Below, one piece after another: positions 46,405 through 55,225 of a stretch of DNA of 64,000 nucleotides. The stretch covers positions 62,001 to 126,000 of the forward strand of contig NZ_JADPKR010000080.1 of the NCBI RefSeq assembly GCF_023074055.1, written 5' to 3'. Under the pieces are notes generated by a model. That model saw nothing but the letters and a program-made list of their open reading frames with translations, had not been told where the DNA came from and did not search any database. This DNA comes from Bradyrhizobium sp. 141 (lineage in GTDB: Bacteria > Pseudomonadota > Alphaproteobacteria > Rhizobiales > Xanthobacteraceae). Each line of letters begins with the position of its first letter. Positions within the stretch are counted from its first letter, which is position 1. A program made the translations under genes and the position numbers.

Positions 46405-48978
46405 ATGATGACGAGATTCGGCAATCGCCTCTTTGACCAGGCCTTCGTGCGCAGCGGACCGATCCGCTGGCTGGTGGTGGGCGGCACGCTGCTGATCGCA
46501 GCAATTGCCATAGGCTCGGTGTTGATGGCGCAGAATTTCCGCGAGCGGGCGCTGCGCAACTCCAGCCGCGAGCTGGACAACACGGTGCTGCTGCTCGCCC
46601 ACCATTTCGACCAGCAATTGCAGGATTTCGCGGTCATCCAGAAGGATTTCGTCGACCACGTCCGCACGACCGGAATCAATAATGCTGAGGACTATCGCAA
46701 ACGCCTCTCGGGCCAGGACGTCCACGGGATGCTGCGCTCGAAGATCGAGGCGCTGCCCTACATCGGCGGCGTCAACATCATCGATGCCGACGGCGATCTG
46801 ATCAACTCCTCGGCGGCATGGCCGGCTCCGAAAGTGAACGTCGCCGATCGCGGCTATTTTCGCACCTTCAAATACGATCCCTATTCACCGGACGTCCTGA
46901 TCGAGCCCCTGCACAGTCGCATCTCCGGCGCCTGGACCGTTCTGATCGTGCGCAAGATCGTCGGGCCAAGCGGCGAGTTCCTGGGTGTCGTCGGACGCGG
47001 GATTGAGCCCGCCAGTTTCGAGAAGTTCTTCGCCTCCGTCGCGCTCGGCGAAGACGCGACGATCTCGATGCTGCATCGCGACGGTACGCTGCTCGCTCGG
47101 TATCCGCATTCCAGCGAATTGATGGGGCGGAATTTCAAGAACGGCTCATTCGCGCAGCAGAGGGTTTTCGGCCTCGATCAATTCACCGGCCGTTTCGTAA
47201 GCCCGGTCGACGGCGACGACCGGCTGATCTCCTCGCGCGCGCTGCCCCACTTCCCGATCCTGATGATGGCCACCACGACGCGCTCGGCTGCACTGACGGA
47301 CTGGCGCGAGCAGATCGGCATCCTGATCTCGGTCGCCGCCTCGTCCGCGCTCGCCATCGCAGGCGTGCTGATCGCGGTCGTACGCAAGCTGCTGGAGCAG
47401 CACCGCCGCTCGCGGGAACGGTTGACGCTGGAAAAGCAGCGGCTCGACCGCGCCGTCAACAACATGACGCAGGGCCTTTTGCTGTTCGATGCCGAGCAGC
47501 GGCTGGTGGTCTGCAACCAGCGTTACCTCGAAATGTACGGCTTGTCGGCCGAGATCGTATTGCCTGGTTGCAGCTTCCACGACATCGTCGCCCATCGCAA
47601 GGTGACCGGCTCGTTCACGGGCGACGTCGACGATTATGTCGGGCGCGTGCTGAAGGACGTCCATGCGCGCAACTCGATGGTGGTCGATACTTCCGATGGC
47701 CGCTCGATCCATGTCCTCAACGAACCGCTCGCGGACGGCGGCTGGGTGGCAACCCATGAGGACATCACGGAGCGCCGCCGCATCGAAGAGCACATTACCC
47801 ACCTCGCCCATTACGATGCTCTGACCGATCTGCCCAACCGCACCATGTTCCACGAGCATCTGCGCGAAGAGCTCGCTGCTGTCGGCAACGGCGAAGAGAT
47901 CGCGGTGCATTACATCGATATCGACGAGTTCAAGGGCGTCAACGACGCGTTCGGCCATCTCGTCGGCGACGAGCTGTTGAAATCAGTTGCCGCAAGCCTG
48001 CGCCGCTGTGCGGGACCGGCGGATTTCGTGGCGCGGCTCGGCGGTGACGAATTCGCCATCGTACAGAGCCCGGTGACGTCGCTGGATCAGGTCAACGAGC
48101 TCGTCGCGCGGATCTTCGAGGCTATCCGCGCGCCGTTCGACTGTCTGGGCCATCATCTCAACACCGATGCCAGTATCGGCATTGCGCTCGCACCTGAACA
48201 CGGCACCGCGCTCGACCAGATCCTCAAGAACGCGGACATGGCGATGTACGCCGCCAAGTCCGCCGGACGCCGCACCTATCGTTTCTTCGAGCCGGAAATG
48301 GACGCCAAGGTCCGCGAACGCCGGCAGCTCGAGAGCGATCTGCGCCACGCCATCGCCCAAGGGGGTCTCGAAGGCGGCCTCGAGGTCCATTACCAGCCGT
48401 GTCTCGGCCTGAAGGATGATCGCATCACCGGCTGCGAGGCACTGGTGCGTTGGCGCCATCCCGAGCGCGGCATGGTCTCGCCGGCGGAGTTCATCCCGAT
48501 CGCCGAAGATACCGGCCTGATCAACGAGATCGGCGAATGGGTGCTGGCGACCGCCTGCCGGGACGCGGCGAGCTGGCCCGACGACATCCGCCTCGCCGTC
48601 AACGTCTCGCCGGTGCAGTTCAAGAGCGGCACCCTGGCGCTGAAGATCATGGCGGCGCTCGCCGCTTCGAACCTGCCGGCGAGCCGGCTGGAGCTCGAGA
48701 TCACCGAGGCGGTGCTGATCCGCGACGACGACACTGCGCTTACGATCCTGCATCAGCTCCGGGCCATCGGCGTGCGCATCGCGCTCGACGATTTCGGCAC
48801 GGGCTACTCGTCGCTGAGCTATCTGCACCGCTTCCCGTTCGACAAGATCAAGATTGACCGCTGTTTCGTCGACGACATCGCCGGTCCCGACGGCTCCGCC
48901 AGCATCGTCCAGGCCGTCGTCAATCTGGCGGCCGCCCGCCGCATGACCACCACAGCCGAGGGCGTCGAGACCGAGTAG
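46405..48978 (+). CDS. Membrane sensor with PAS, GGDEF and truncated EAL domains (cyclic-di-GMP enzyme)
   Basis: 857 residues to an amber stop. A membrane helix (about 15-38) precedes a dCache-like periplasmic sensor (about 50-290) and a second helix (about 305-330). A PAS domain follows (about 345-455), then GGDEF (about 465-625) with an intact GGDEF motif in LGGDEFAIVQS. The EAL domain starts at about 645, with Glu678 in GCEALVRW and IALDDFGTGYSSLSYLHRF. The frame then meets TAG at 48976-48978, immediately after AEGVETE. The frame remains open for 52 more codons that encode a perfect EAL C-terminus (see next entry). The protein may still synthesise c-di-GMP, but its hydrolase activity is probably lost. 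Confidence 0.88.
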   Translation: MMTRFGNRLFDQAFVRSGPIRWLVVGGTLLIAAIAIGSVLMAQNFRERALRNSSRELDNTVLLLAHHFDQQLQDFAVIQKDFVDHVRTTGINNAEDYRKRLSGQDVHGMLRSKIEALPYIGGVNIIDADGDLINSSAAWPAPKVNVADRGYFRTFKYDPYSPDVLIEPLHSRISGAWTVLIVRKIVGPSGEFLGVVGRGIEPASFEKFFASVALGEDATISMLHRDGTLLARYPHSSELMGRNFKNGSFAQQRVFGLDQFTGRFVSPVDGDDRLISSRALPHFPILMMATTTRSAALTDWREQIGILISVAASSALAIAGVLIAVVRKLLEQHRRSRERLTLEKQRLDRAVNNMTQGLLLFDAEQRLVVCNQRYLEMYGLSAEIVLPGCSFHDIVAHRKVTGSFTGDVDDYVGRVLKDVHARNSMVVDTSDGRSIHVLNEPLADGGWVATHEDITERRRIEEHITHLAHYDALTDLPNRTMFHEHLREELAAVGNGEEIAVHYIDIDEFKGVNDAFGHLVGDELLKSVAASLRRCAGPADFVARLGGDEFAIVQSPVTSLDQVNELVARIFEAIRAPFDCLGHHLNTDASIGIALAPEHGTALDQILKNADMAMYAAKSAGRRTYRFFEPEMDAKVRERRQLESDLRHAIAQGGLEGGLEVHYQPCLGLKDDRITGCEALVRWRHPERGMVSPAEFIPIAEDTGLINEIGEWVLATACRDAASWPDDIRLAVNVSPVQFKSGTLALKIMAALAASNLPASRLELEITEAVLIRDDDTALTILHQLRAIGVRIALDDFGTGYSSLSYLHRFPFDKIKIDRCFVDDIAGPDGSASIVQAVVNLAAARRMTTTAEGVETE

Positions 48979-49137
48979 CAGCAGCGTCTGCTCCGCGCGC
49001 TCGGCTGTTCCGAGATGCAGGGCTATCTTTTCAGCGCCGCGAAGCCCGCCGACAAGGTGCTGGAGCTGTTCGCGCTGCATCGCAGCCGTCTCGCCCAGCG
49101 CGAAGGCAGCGGCAGCCGCCGGCGCGAGGCCGGTTAG
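48979..49137 (+). pseudogene. In-frame remainder of the EAL domain behind the amber stop
   Basis: The 52 codons after the TAG read QQRLLRALGCSEMQGYLFSA, then AKPADKVLELFALHR and an arginine-rich tail, ending in TAG at 49135. This is exactly the usual C-terminus of EAL domains, including the conserved GCSEMQGYLFS loop. A family consensus of TEEQ at this place indicates that a single GAG-to-TAG or CAG-to-TAG change created the stop. Either this is a recent null mutation, a sequencing error, or the stop is occasionally read through. Confidence 0.85.
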
Positions 49138-49153
49138 GTCCGAACGTAGCGCT

Positions 49154-49188
49154 GTAGCCCGGATGGAGCGCAGCGTAATCCGGGCTAC
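49154..49188. repeat. Palindromic repeat (GTAGCCCGGATGGAGCG family)
   Basis: Arms GTAGCCCGGAT/ATCCGGGCTAC around GGAGCGCAGCGTA. It is the shorter form of the repeat at 26019-26091. It lies between the convergent GGDEF-EAL and ctpA genes. Confidence 0.8.
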
Positions 49189-49214
49189 GGATCACCGACA
49201 GTCCCCCAAACGAA

Positions 49215-49248
49215 ATCGCCCGGGAGCGGCGATGCACTCCCGGGCGAT
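49215..49248 (-). terminator. Rho-independent terminator of ctpA
   Basis: A 12-base perfect stem ATCGCCCGGGAG/CTCCCGGGCGAT with a ten-base loop, followed on the minus strand by TTCGTTTGG. It lies 25 bases after the ctpA stop. Confidence 0.75.
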
Positions 49249-49272
49249 CTCGATGTCTCGAAGTCGTAGAGC

Positions 49273-50610
49273 TTAGTTCGGCACCGCAGCCTTCGGCGCG
49301 CGCTTCGCCGCAACCGCATTCGCGGTGACGCCGTGCAGGAAGTCGTAAGCCGCATGCAGGGCCTTGTCGTCCTCCTCCTTCGGAGGAACGTAAGACTGCG
49401 ATCCGGTCTGCTCGCCACCCTCGCCGGCCGACAGATGCCCGCGCATCTGCGACTCCGCCATGGTGTCCATCCTGCCCTTCAGCTCGGGCGGCACGTCCTG
49501 CAGGATCTCGATGTCGGGGGCAACGCCCTGGGCCTGGATCGAGCGGCCCGACGGCGTGTAATAACGCGCCGTGGTCAGCGCCAGCGCACCGTTGCCGGCG
49601 CCGAGCGGAATGATCGTCTGCACCGAGCCCTTGCCGAACGAGCGCGTGCCGATGATCGTGGCACGCTTGTGGTCATGCAGCGCGCCGGCCACGATCTCCG
49701 AGGCCGAGGCCGAGCCGCCATTGACCAGCACCACCAGCGGCTTGCCCTTGGTGAGGTCGCCGCCATGCGCGGTGAAGCGCTGGGTCTCTTCGGGACTGCG
49801 GCCACGGGTCGAAACGACCTCGCCGCGTTGCAGGAACGCGCTCGACACCGACACGGCCTGGTCGAGCAGTCCGCCCGGATTGTTGCGCAGGTCCACCACG
49901 TAGCCGACGAGCTTGTCCTGCGATACGTCCCTGGTGATCGAGGCGATCGCCTTCTTCAGGCCATCGGTGGTCTGCTCGTTGAACGAGGTGACGCGGATAT
50001 AGCCGATGTCGCCGTTCTCGACATGGAAGCGCACCGGGCGCACATGAATGATCTCGCGCTTGATCGCGACATCGAGCGGGGCGTCGGCGCCCTTGCGCAC
50101 GATGGTGAGCTTGGTCTGGGTGTCGACCGGGCCCTTCATCTTGTTGACGGCCTGCTCGAGCGTCATGCCCTGCACGGCCTCGCCGTCGATCTTGCTGATG
50201 AGGTCGCCGGACATCAGGCCGGCCTTCGAGGCGGGCGTATCGTCGATCGGCGAGACGACCTTGACGAGGCCGTCCTCCATCGTGACCTCAATGCCGAGGC
50301 CGCCGAACTCGCCGGAGGTGGTCTCCTGCATCTCGGTCCAGGCCTTCGCGTTCATGTAGCGCGAATGCGGATCGAGCGAGGTCACCATGCCCGTGATCGC
50401 GCCCTCGACCAGCTTGGCATTGTCAGGCTTCTCGACATAGCTCGCCTTCACGCGTTCGAACACTTCGCCGAACAGGTTGAGCTGGGAATAGGCATCATTC
50501 GCACCCGCTGCCGCCCGCGCCGCCCAAACGCCGCCGTGCGGGCTGGCTACCAGAAGGGTCAGAGACGCTCCGGTGAGCGCGCCCAGAGGGAACAGCAGGG
50601 ATTTCCGCAT
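49273..50610 (-). CDS. ctpA: Carboxy-terminal processing protease (S41 family)
   Basis: 445 residues. A signal or anchor LFPLGALTGASLTLLVASPH begins the protein. A PDZ domain follows (about 95-180, EVTMEDGLVKVVSPIDDTPA), then the S41 catalytic domain. The catalytic serine is in VNGGSASASEIVAG and the lysine in GTRSFGKGSVQTI. CtpA-type proteases cut exported proteins near the C-terminus and affect peptidoglycan hydrolases. The start at MRKSLLF was taken because the frame upstream has no signal-peptide character. It is divergent from the hydroxyacid dehydrogenase gene and is followed by a clear terminator. Confidence 0.93.
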   Translation of the reverse strand: MRKSLLFPLGALTGASLTLLVASPHGGVWAARAAAGANDAYSQLNLFGEVFERVKASYVEKPDNAKLVEGAITGMVTSLDPHSRYMNAKAWTEMQETTSGEFGGLGIEVTMEDGLVKVVSPIDDTPASKAGLMSGDLISKIDGEAVQGMTLEQAVNKMKGPVDTQTKLTIVRKGADAPLDVAIKREIIHVRPVRFHVENGDIGYIRVTSFNEQTTDGLKKAIASITRDVSQDKLVGYVVDLRNNPGGLLDQAVSVSSAFLQRGEVVSTRGRSPEETQRFTAHGGDLTKGKPLVVLVNGGSASASEIVAGALHDHKRATIIGTRSFGKGSVQTIIPLGAGNGALALTTARYYTPSGRSIQAQGVAPDIEILQDVPPELKGRMDTMAESQMRGHLSAGEGGEQTGSQSYVPPKEEDDKALHAAYDFLHGVTANAVAAKRAPKAAVPN

Positions 50611-50901
50611 GTAGTCTGACCTTTTCGCTTGGGGCTTTGGGGCGCCATGCAATTGGCGATCCAGTCCGTTTCTCACAATACCATTCTGGTTTCTTCAAGG
50701 CCGCGATGCCACGCTGGTGGGTACCTCCGCAGAAATCGCTTCGTTCGGGCCTAAACTTTTGGCAACGTTGCAGGACTGGTCCGCCCGCAAGGGGAATCGG
50801 TGGGCCGGTCACGCCTCGCAGCCATGCGATTTTAGGATAGTTTTGGAGGGCTGGACGGGTTAGGCGATGACATAAGGCTTCAAATTCTCGGGAGGATAAC
50901 A

Positions 50902-52035
50902 ATGAACGAGGCACCCCGCATCCGGCCGGAACGGAACGTCGAGCTCGGCGCCAGCAACGAGGCGTTCCAGAACCTGCATGAGTTCATCCGGAAGGCGCGG
51001 GCCAACCTCAACCAGAACGCCTGGGACTACATTGTCGGCGCCGCCGAGACCGAAACCACGATGCGCCGCAACCGCATGGCGCTGGACGAGATCGCCTTTC
51101 GCCCGCGCGTGCTGCGCGACGTCCGCAAGGTGGACGGCTCGGTTCAGCACTTCGGCCGCAAGATGCGCCTGCCGGTGGTGCTCGCCCCCGTCGGCGCGCT
51201 CGAGATCTTCGACCCCGATGGCGCGGCCAGCGTCGCGCGCGGTGCCGGCACCTTCGGCGCGGCGCACATGCTGAGCTCGGTGTCCGAGCCGGGCCTGGAG
51301 AAGACCGCCGAGATGGCCCCCGATGCGCTCCGGCTCTATCAGCTCTATGTCCGCGGCGACGACGCCTTCGTTGCCGATGTCGTCAGCCGCGCCGAGAAGA
51401 ACGCCTATGCCGCCTTCTGCCTGACCGTCGACACCGCCCATTACAGCCGTCGCGAACGTGACATCGCCAAGCGCTACGTTCGCGAGAGCCGCCTGCGCGC
51501 CACCGGCGGCGACTTCCAGAAGGGCCTGGAGTGGCGGACGGTGAAGATGGTCAAGGACAAGTTCAAGATCCCGCTGATCCTGAAGGGCATTGCCACCGCC
51601 GAGGACGCCCTGATCGCGGTCGATCACGGCGTCGAATGGATCTACGTCTCCAACCATGGCGGACGCCAGCTCGACCATGGCCGCGGTGCCATGCATGTGC
51701 TGCCCGAGATTGTCGAGGCCGTGAAGGGCCGCGCCAAGATCATGGTCGATGGCGGCGTCTGTCGCGGCACCGATATCGTCAAGGCGATCGCGGCGGGCGC
51801 AGACCTCGTCGGCATCGGCCGGCTGCAATGCTGGGCACTGGCGGCGGCCGGCGAAGCCGGCATCGCACGGATGCTGGAGCTCCTGGAAGACGAGGTGCTG
51901 CGTTGCCTCGGCCTCTTGGGCGCCACCTCGTTTGCCGACGTCGACAAATCCTGCCTGCATCCGGCGACCGCCACCAACGCGCCGAGCGTGTTCAGCGCGT
52001 TCCCGCTGTTCGACCACGAGCCTTATCGATACTGA
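50902..52035 (+). CDS. FMN-dependent alpha-hydroxy-acid oxidase/dehydrogenase (LldD-like)
   Basis: 377 residues. The FMN-dependent family signature SNHGGRQLDHG contains the catalytic His. Other motifs are LRLYQLYVRGDDAF, CLTVDTAHYSRRERDIA, LILKGIATAEDALI and IMVDGGVCRGTDIVKAI. These enzymes oxidise L-lactate, glycolate, mandelate or similar 2-hydroxy acids. The substrate cannot be read from the sequence. The start has GGGAGG seven bases upstream. It is followed by a phosphatase gene after 67 bases that contain three near-repeats of ATACTGACTTG. Confidence 0.9.
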   Translation: MNEAPRIRPERNVELGASNEAFQNLHEFIRKARANLNQNAWDYIVGAAETETTMRRNRMALDEIAFRPRVLRDVRKVDGSVQHFGRKMRLPVVLAPVGALEIFDPDGAASVARGAGTFGAAHMLSSVSEPGLEKTAEMAPDALRLYQLYVRGDDAFVADVVSRAEKNAYAAFCLTVDTAHYSRRERDIAKRYVRESRLRATGGDFQKGLEWRTVKMVKDKFKIPLILKGIATAEDALIAVDHGVEWIYVSNHGGRQLDHGRGAMHVLPEIVEAVKGRAKIMVDGGVCRGTDIVKAIAAGADLVGIGRLQCWALAAAGEAGIARMLELLEDEVLRCLGLLGATSFADVDKSCLHPATATNAPSVFSAFPLFDHEPYRY

Positions 52036-52102
52036 CTTGCCGATACTGACTTGTTCATAATGACTTGCCGACTCTTGCCGATACCGAAGTGAAAGGACGC
52101 AG

Positions 52103-52726
52103 GTGACATCGCTCTCTCCCGGCAGCGCGGATGCGCTACTGTTCGATCTCGGGCGCGTGGTGCTCGACATCGACTTCTCCAAGGCGATCACCTGCTGGGC
52201 GGGACATGCCGGGTGCCAGCCAGAGGCCATCGTCGCGCGCTATGTGCGTGACGAGGCCTACCGGCTGCACGAGGTCGGCAAGATCAGCGACGAGGATTAT
52301 TTTGCCTCGCTACGTGCATCGCTCGGCATCGGCATTTCGGACGCGCAGTTCCTGGAGGGCTGGAACGCGATCTTCGCCGGCGAGATGCCCGATATCGCCG
52401 AGCTGCTGCCGCGGGCAGCGAGGCAGATGCCGCTCTACGCCTTCTCCAACACCAACCGGCCGCATGTCGACTATTTCTCGAAGGAATATGCCGATCTGCT
52501 CGGCCATTTCCGCGGGCTGTATTTGTCGTCCAGCATCGGCCTGCGCAAACCGGATGCGGAGGCTTTCGACCATGTCGTCGCGGCGATCGGCGTGCCGGCG
52601 GAGCGCATCGTGTTCTTCGACGATCTCGCCGAGAACGTCGAGGGAGCGCGGGCGCGCGGCCTGACCGCCGTGCATGTCACGTCGCCGCGCGATGTCGGGA
52701 ACGCCTTGAAGGCACTGGGCATCTGA
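52103..52726 (+). CDS. HAD-superfamily phosphatase, YihX-like
   Basis: 207 residues from a GTG with AAAGGA upstream. Motif I is LLFDLGRVVLDIDFSKA. SNTNRPHVDYF contributes motif II, GLRKPDAEAFDHVV the lysine motif III, and VFFDDLAENVEGARARGL motif IV. The order and spacing are close to Escherichia coli YihX, a sugar-phosphate phosphatase. The true substrate here is unknown. It lies 67 bases after the hydroxyacid dehydrogenase gene on the same strand, possibly cotranscribed. Confidence 0.88.
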   Translation: MTSLSPGSADALLFDLGRVVLDIDFSKAITCWAGHAGCQPEAIVARYVRDEAYRLHEVGKISDEDYFASLRASLGIGISDAQFLEGWNAIFAGEMPDIAELLPRAARQMPLYAFSNTNRPHVDYFSKEYADLLGHFRGLYLSSSIGLRKPDAEAFDHVVAAIGVPAERIVFFDDLAENVEGARARGLTAVHVTSPRDVGNALKALGI

Positions 52727-52856
52727 GGCCAACCGGTCGCGCGCGAACCCACCACGGGGCCGGTTCCCGGGACTAAATCTGCGGAAAATGAGGAACCCAA
52801 TCCCTTTGTGCATTTTTGTACAGAGTTCCGGGAACGGAATACCACCCTTCGGACTC

Positions 52857-53099
52857 ATGAGTCCGTTGGGACTTCTACATCGGACTTATGACGTGCTGGG
52901 CAAAACCTATCTCACCAAGCAAGCCTCTCTCCTGCTTGAATTCGCAAGAACCACTTCGGATTCTGACCTTTCCGCCAAGCTGATCAGCAAGGCCGCCGAC
53001 CTGAAATCCCAGGCCGATCCGCTGCCCGACAAGGATCAAGGTCCCAAAGCTCCCGACGTCGCACTGGACGACGGCTCGGGCCGACCGAGCGGGAGTTGA
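52857..53099 (+). CDS. Small helical hypothetical protein
   Basis: 80 residues starting MSPLGLLHRTYDV. The centre is amphipathic and helical (LTKQASLLLEFARTTSDSDL and SAKLISKAADLKSQAD), followed by a disordered Asp/Gly/Pro-rich tail. The same frame is open from an ATG at 52788, but that part is not protein-like. Similar short proteins occur in many Bradyrhizobium genomes as hypotheticals. It is followed three bases later by a 30-residue membrane peptide gene. Function unknown. Confidence 0.6.
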   Translation: MSPLGLLHRTYDVLGKTYLTKQASLLLEFARTTSDSDLSAKLISKAADLKSQADPLPDKDQGPKAPDVALDDGSGRPSGS

Positions 53100-53102
53100 C
53101 CG

Positions 53103-53195
53103 ATGCTGGCCGTGGCATTCGTCCTTCTCGTGCTCGCCATGGCCATCCTCATCCCGGTCTGTCTCGCCTTCCGGATCATGCCGCGACGGCCCTGA
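53103..53195 (+). CDS. 30-residue single-helix membrane peptide
   Basis: MLAVAFVLLVLAMAILIPVC followed by LAFRIMPRRP. It is almost one continuous hydrophobic helix with a basic C-terminus, so the C-terminus should be cytoplasmic. GGGAG lies seven bases before its ATG, overlapping the end of the preceding small gene, so the two are probably translationally coupled. It is too short for most gene finders. The only support is the ribosome site and the composition. Confidence 0.45.
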   Translation: MLAVAFVLLVLAMAILIPVCLAFRIMPRRP

Positions 53196-53201
53196 GCCGC
53201 C

Positions 53202-53479
53202 TCAGGCGTCCGAATCCTCGCGTTCCTGCGCGGGATGCTGGATCGCCAGAATGACAATTTCACCAGCATCTTCGTCCAGTTGGTAATAAACCAGATAAGG
53301 GTACCGCCGCGTCACTAGCTTGCGTACGCCCTCGACTTTCTGTGGCCTCCCAAGCCGGGGAAAGCGAACAAGATTTTGAAGCGATTCAAGGATCGCAGCG
53401 CGCACGCGCAACGCGCCCCGCGGGCTGCGGCAATGCCAATCAGATCTTGTGTCGCACGTGGCGTGAATCTGAGCTTCAT
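53202..53479 (-). pseudogene. ParE/RelE-type toxin gene with a frameshift
   Basis: The start ATG at 53479 overlaps the antitoxin stop (ATGA), as normal for such pairs. The first part reads MKLRFTPRATQDLIGIAA, a standard ParE N-terminus. From about 53429 the homology continues in another frame: SPRGALRVRAAILESLQNLV, then FPRLGRPQKVEGVRKLVTRR and YPYLVYYQLDEDAGEIVI. Comparison with typical ParE proteins suggests that about 20-25 bases around 53430 are missing, which removes a short helix turn and shifts the frame. The original frame then ends after about 50 codons. The product is therefore probably inactive. Confidence 0.82.
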
Positions 53480-53703
53480 CGCTCGAAGCGGCGGAACGCG
53501 GCTTCGACCTCTGCGTCAGACGCAAACTGCCGGAGGTTCGCTTGTGCAAGTCCCTCAAGAACCGCCGGAAGATGGCCGGGATCGATTTCTTCGGGCTCCC
53601 CCGCGTTGCCGGTCAGAGCTAACATCGCGCGCGCGATCTCGTCCTGGCTATCCGCAGGAAGCTGCCGCACGGCTTGGAGCGCCTTCTCGAGCAATTGTGT
53701 CAT
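53476..53703 (-). CDS. Antitoxin of a ParDE/RelBE-type pair
   Basis: 75 residues, acidic, starting MTQLLEKALQAVRQLPADSQ and ending EVEAAFRRFER. The helical N-terminus and the C-terminal segment that would clasp the toxin are typical of antitoxins found upstream of ParE-like toxins in rhizobia. The stop overlaps the toxin start. The toxin gene downstream is frameshifted, so this antitoxin may be an orphan. It could still autoregulate or neutralise a related toxin elsewhere. Confidence 0.8.
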   Translation of the reverse strand: MTQLLEKALQAVRQLPADSQDEIARAMLALTGNAGEPEEIDPGHLPAVLEGLAQANLRQFASDAEVEAAFRRFER

Positions 53704-53837
53704 CGACAGAAAGATAAGGCCAGGTTGCGCCGAAAGGAAGTGCGTCTCTTCATTCGACTGGAGGACCCTTTTGCGTCAGTCCCTCCGCTCGGCTAGAACC
53801 ATGCCGACCCTGTCCTGATTTGTTGCGGAGTTCGCCC

Positions 53838-55049
53838 GTGGCCCTGATGCCGGTTTCTGACGCGCTTGCCGCGGTGCTGGCGGGTGCAGAGCCGCTGCCT
53901 GAACAGATGGCTTCCCTCGACGAGGCCTACCATCGCGTGCTCTCGCGCGACGTCGCGGCGCTGCGCACGCAGCCGCCGGAAGCGATGTCGGCGATGGACG
54001 GCTATGCCGTGCGCGCGGCCGATGCCGCAACGATCGATTCGCAGCTGACGGTCATCGGCGAGGTCGCGGCGGGCCGTCCTTTCGCGGCAACGGTCGGCGC
54101 CGGCGAAGCCGTACGGATCTTCACCGGCGGCGTCATTCCCGACGGTGCGGACGCGGTCGTCATCCAGGAGGACACCGTCGCGGACGGCAGTAGCGTCACG
54201 ATCAAGGAAGCCGCGATCGCCGGACGTCATATCCGCCCGGCGGGCGTCGACTTCCGTGAGGGTGACGTCCTCTTGCGCAAGGGCACCCGTCTGACGGAGC
54301 GCGATCTCGCGCTCGCAGCCGGAATGAATCACCCGCATCTCGCCGTCTGCCACCGCCCGAAGGTCGCGATCCTCGCCACCGGCGACGAACTGGTGATGCC
54401 GGGCACCACGCCCGGGCACGGCCAGATCGTCTATTCCAATGGCTACGCCCTGCACGCGCTCGCCCGCAGCGAGGGCGCCGAGACCATCGACCTCGGCGTT
54501 GCCGCCGATACGCTTGCAGCGACCTCCGCCGGTATCCGCCGCGCCCGCGAGAGCGGTGCCGACATCCTGATCACGACCGGCGGCGCGTCGGTCGGCGATC
54601 ACGATCTGGTCCAGCAGGCGCTCAGGGACGAAGGCATCTCGATGGCGTTCTGGAAGATCGCGATTCGGCCCGGCAAGCCGATGATGCACGGACGGCTCGG
54701 CGCGATGCGCGTGATCGGCCTGCCCGGCAATCCCGTGTCCTCCTACGTGTGCGCCTTCCTGTTCATGGTGCCGCTGATTCGCGCGCTGTCGGGCCGTTCA
54801 GTGATTCATCATCGTCGCGAGCGCGCCGTGCTGGGCCGCGATCTCGGCGCCAACGACCAGCGCGAGGATTATCTGCGCGCGCGCCTGGAACTGCGCGACG
54901 ACGGCACGCTCGTGGCCGTTCCTGTCAGCCATCAGGACTCCTCTCTGCTTGCGAATCTTGCTGCAGCACAGGTACTTCTCGTGCGCGCACCGTTCGCGCC
55001 GAAGGCCGAGGCCGGCAGCCCTTGCGAGGTGCTGCGGCTCCCCGCTTGA
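53838..55049 (+). CDS. moeA: Molybdopterin molybdenumtransferase
   Basis: 403 residues from a GTG with GGAG seven bases upstream. Domain motifs are MSAMDGYAVRAADAA, GEAVRIFTGGVIPDGADAVV, KVAILATGDELVMPG, ITTGGASVGDHDLVQQAL and MRVIGLPGNPVSSYVCAFLF. MoeA inserts molybdate into adenylated molybdopterin. It precedes lexA by 176 bases and is separated from moaC by about 8 kb. Confidence 0.95.
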   Translation: MALMPVSDALAAVLAGAEPLPEQMASLDEAYHRVLSRDVAALRTQPPEAMSAMDGYAVRAADAATIDSQLTVIGEVAAGRPFAATVGAGEAVRIFTGGVIPDGADAVVIQEDTVADGSSVTIKEAAIAGRHIRPAGVDFREGDVLLRKGTRLTERDLALAAGMNHPHLAVCHRPKVAILATGDELVMPGTTPGHGQIVYSNGYALHALARSEGAETIDLGVAADTLAATSAGIRRARESGADILITTGGASVGDHDLVQQALRDEGISMAFWKIAIRPGKPMMHGRLGAMRVIGLPGNPVSSYVCAFLFMVPLIRALSGRSVIHHRRERAVLGRDLGANDQREDYLRARLELRDDGTLVAVPVSHQDSSLLANLAAAQVLLVRAPFAPKAEAGSPCEVLRLPA

Positions 55050-55110
55050 GCGGCACCGCCACACGCATTCCGCGAGTTTGTCTCTGTTCACGGTAAATTA
55101 AGCAGTTGCG

Positions 55111-55125
55111 GAACATGTATCGAAC
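55111..55125. promoter_or_regulatory. SOS (LexA) box upstream of lexA
   Basis: GAACATGTATCGAAC matches the alphaproteobacterial LexA operator GAAC-N7-GAAC (equivalently GTTC-N7-GTTC). It lies 100-115 bases upstream of the lexA start, so lexA should be autoregulated. Confidence 0.88.
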
Positions 55126-55225
55126 ATATAGTGTCCGTTCATGATTTGTTTCGATGATGTAGCGGCTTATCGCTGAATTCATCGTCTCGGAATCGAACGA
55201 CATCAACCGGGGGACTTTGGTCGAG

